A DNA stretch of 9,264 bases from Gammaproteobacteria bacterium (GTDB taxonomy: Bacteria > Pseudomonadota > Gammaproteobacteria > Steroidobacterales > Steroidobacteraceae): contig JADLDF010000457.1 in the NCBI GenBank assembly GCA_020846815.1, forward strand, positions 1-9,264, read 5' to 3'. Below, piece after piece: positions 8,408 to 9,264 of this stretch. A model generated the notes under the pieces. The model saw only the letters and a program-made list of their open reading frames with translations. It did not search any database and was not told the origin of the DNA. Position 1 is the first letter of the stretch. The number at the start of each line of letters is the position of its first letter. The position numbers and the translations under genes are program-made.

Positions 8408-9264
8408 GTGTCCCGATTCCGTGAGCTGATCGCGCAGCTCGATTCCCACGGCGAGCTGGTGCGGATCGCGCGCCGCGTCGATCCGCGCTTCGAGATGCCC
8501 GCTCTCATGCAGCAGGTCGAGCGCGAGCGCCGTGCCTTCCTGTTCGAGCAGGTCGCCGGTTCGCGTTTCAGCGTCGCCGGCGGTCTGCTCAACCGCTACG
8601 AGTGCATCGGCTGGTCGCTGGGCCTGCCGCGCGAACGGCGCCTGTCACGCGAGCAGCTCGGCACGCTGCTCGACGAAGCGCAGGGCCGCCCGCTGGCACC
8701 GCGCGAGGTCGACGGTGGTCCGGTGCAGGAGTGCCTGCAGCGCGGTGCCGAGATCGATCTCGGCGCGCTGCCGGTGCCGACGGTGTTCGAGCTCGACAGC
8801 GGCCCGTTCATCACCGGCGCGGTCGGCATCGCGCGCCTGCCGCAGTCCGGCGAGCTGAACGTCGGCGTCTATCGCACGCTGGTGCTCGGCCGCGACCGGC
8901 TGAGCGTCAATGCCAGCGGCGCCTCGGATCTGCGCCGCTGCTACGAGGCGGCGGCGCGGCTCGGCCAGCCGATGCCGCTGGCGCTCGCCCTCGGCGTCGA
9001 CCCGGCGCTGCTGACCGCGGCAGTCTGCCGGCTGCCGCCCGACCGCTCGGAGTATGGCCTCGCCGGCGCGCTGCGCGGCCAGCCTCTGGAGCTCGTGCGC
9101 TGCGCGACCAGCGACCTGCTGGTGCCCGCCGATGCCGAGATCGTCATCGAGGCGCTGGTCGAGGACCCGCGCCACGTCGGCAACAATCTCGGCGAGTATT
9201 CCGGGCTCTATGGTCCCGACAGCTCGCCGGTGGCGCGCGTCACCGCGATCAGCTTCCGCCGCGA
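8408..9264 (+). CDS. UbiD-family prenylated-FMN decarboxylase, 3' end outside the window
   Basis: The first 285 codons of a UbiD-like (de)carboxylase are visible; family members have about 450-500 residues. These enzymes use prenylated FMN made by a UbiX partner to remove or add carboxyl groups on aromatic or alpha,beta-unsaturated acids; UbiD itself acts in ubiquinone synthesis. The start is GTG at 8408, with GGAG at 8397-8400 seven bases upstream, and homology begins at once (SRFRELIAQLDSHGELVRIA). The cofactor/metal segment ELNVGVYRT gives N151 and R156, spaced as N168 and R173 in fungal Fdc1. SEYGLAGALRG supplies a likely metal ligand, E215. The catalytic segment ends in NNLGEYSGLYGP with E263 in the place of Fdc1 E282, but the usual PEGP-type Glu before it is absent. 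No ubiX is in view, so substrate and pathway are open. Confidence 0.88.
   Translation, partial: MSRFRELIAQLDSHGELVRIARRVDPRFEMPALMQQVERERRAFLFEQVAGSRFSVAGGLLNRYECIGWSLGLPRERRLSREQLGTLLDEAQGRPLAPREVDGGPVQECLQRGAEIDLGALPVPTVFELDSGPFITGAVGIARLPQSGELNVGVYRTLVLGRDRLSVNASGASDLRRCYEAAARLGQPMPLALALGVDPALLTAAVCRLPPDRSEYGLAGALRGQPLELVRCATSDLLVPADAEIVIEALVEDPRHVGNNLGEYSGLYGPDSSPVARVTAISFRR

Overview
The window is a GC-rich (around 70% by eye), gene-dense bacterial chromosome segment. The best guess is a gammaproteobacterium near Xanthomonadales/Nevskiales. That rests on the base composition, the VIPCWTEG variant of the FKBP active-site loop, and the mix of a CueR-type regulator, an M61 peptidase and a UbiD-family decarboxylase. 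No rRNA, tRNA, CRISPR array, insertion sequence or phage gene was seen.

Layout, left to right. A secreted CAP-like protein runs off the left edge on the minus strand (1-463). It is divergent from a small MazG/DCTPP1-type nucleotide pyrophosphohydrolase (523-882, +). That gene converges on a periplasmic FKBP-type prolyl isomerase (991-1752, -). The isomerase is in turn divergent from a large secreted M61 aminopeptidase with a C-terminal PDZ domain (1832-3886, +). A 245-bp intergenic stretch with a small AT-rich island precedes a membrane methyltransferase-like protein of the isoprenylcysteine methyltransferase group (about 4132-4623, +), whose start is uncertain.

The centrepiece is a copper-response operon. 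A CueR-type operator lies inside a promoter with a 19-bp spacer (4762-4792). It is followed by cueR (4820-5254), which overlaps by ATGA with copA (5251-7710). Both Cu(I)-binding cysteines of CueR and the Cu(I)-ATPase signatures of CopA are present, so the pair should sense cytosolic Cu(I) and pump it out, with cueR under its own operator. CopA carries a YHS domain and a CPMHP zinc-ribbon-like domain at its N terminus instead of the usual CxxC HMA domains.

Downstream, on the minus strand, is a decayed FAD-dependent oxidoreductase (7879-8158). Its intact first 23 codons are joined, out of frame, to its last 65 or so codons, so the whole middle of the gene is missing. The window ends inside a UbiD-family prFMN decarboxylase (8408 to the right edge, +), in which one of the three usual catalytic acid/base residues appears to be replaced.

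I did not find a clearly new multi-gene system. The most distinctive points are the internally deleted flavoprotein, the substituted UbiD active site, the autoregulated cueR-copA arrangement with an unusual CopA N terminus, and a 10-residue tandem repeat in the CAP protein's signal region.
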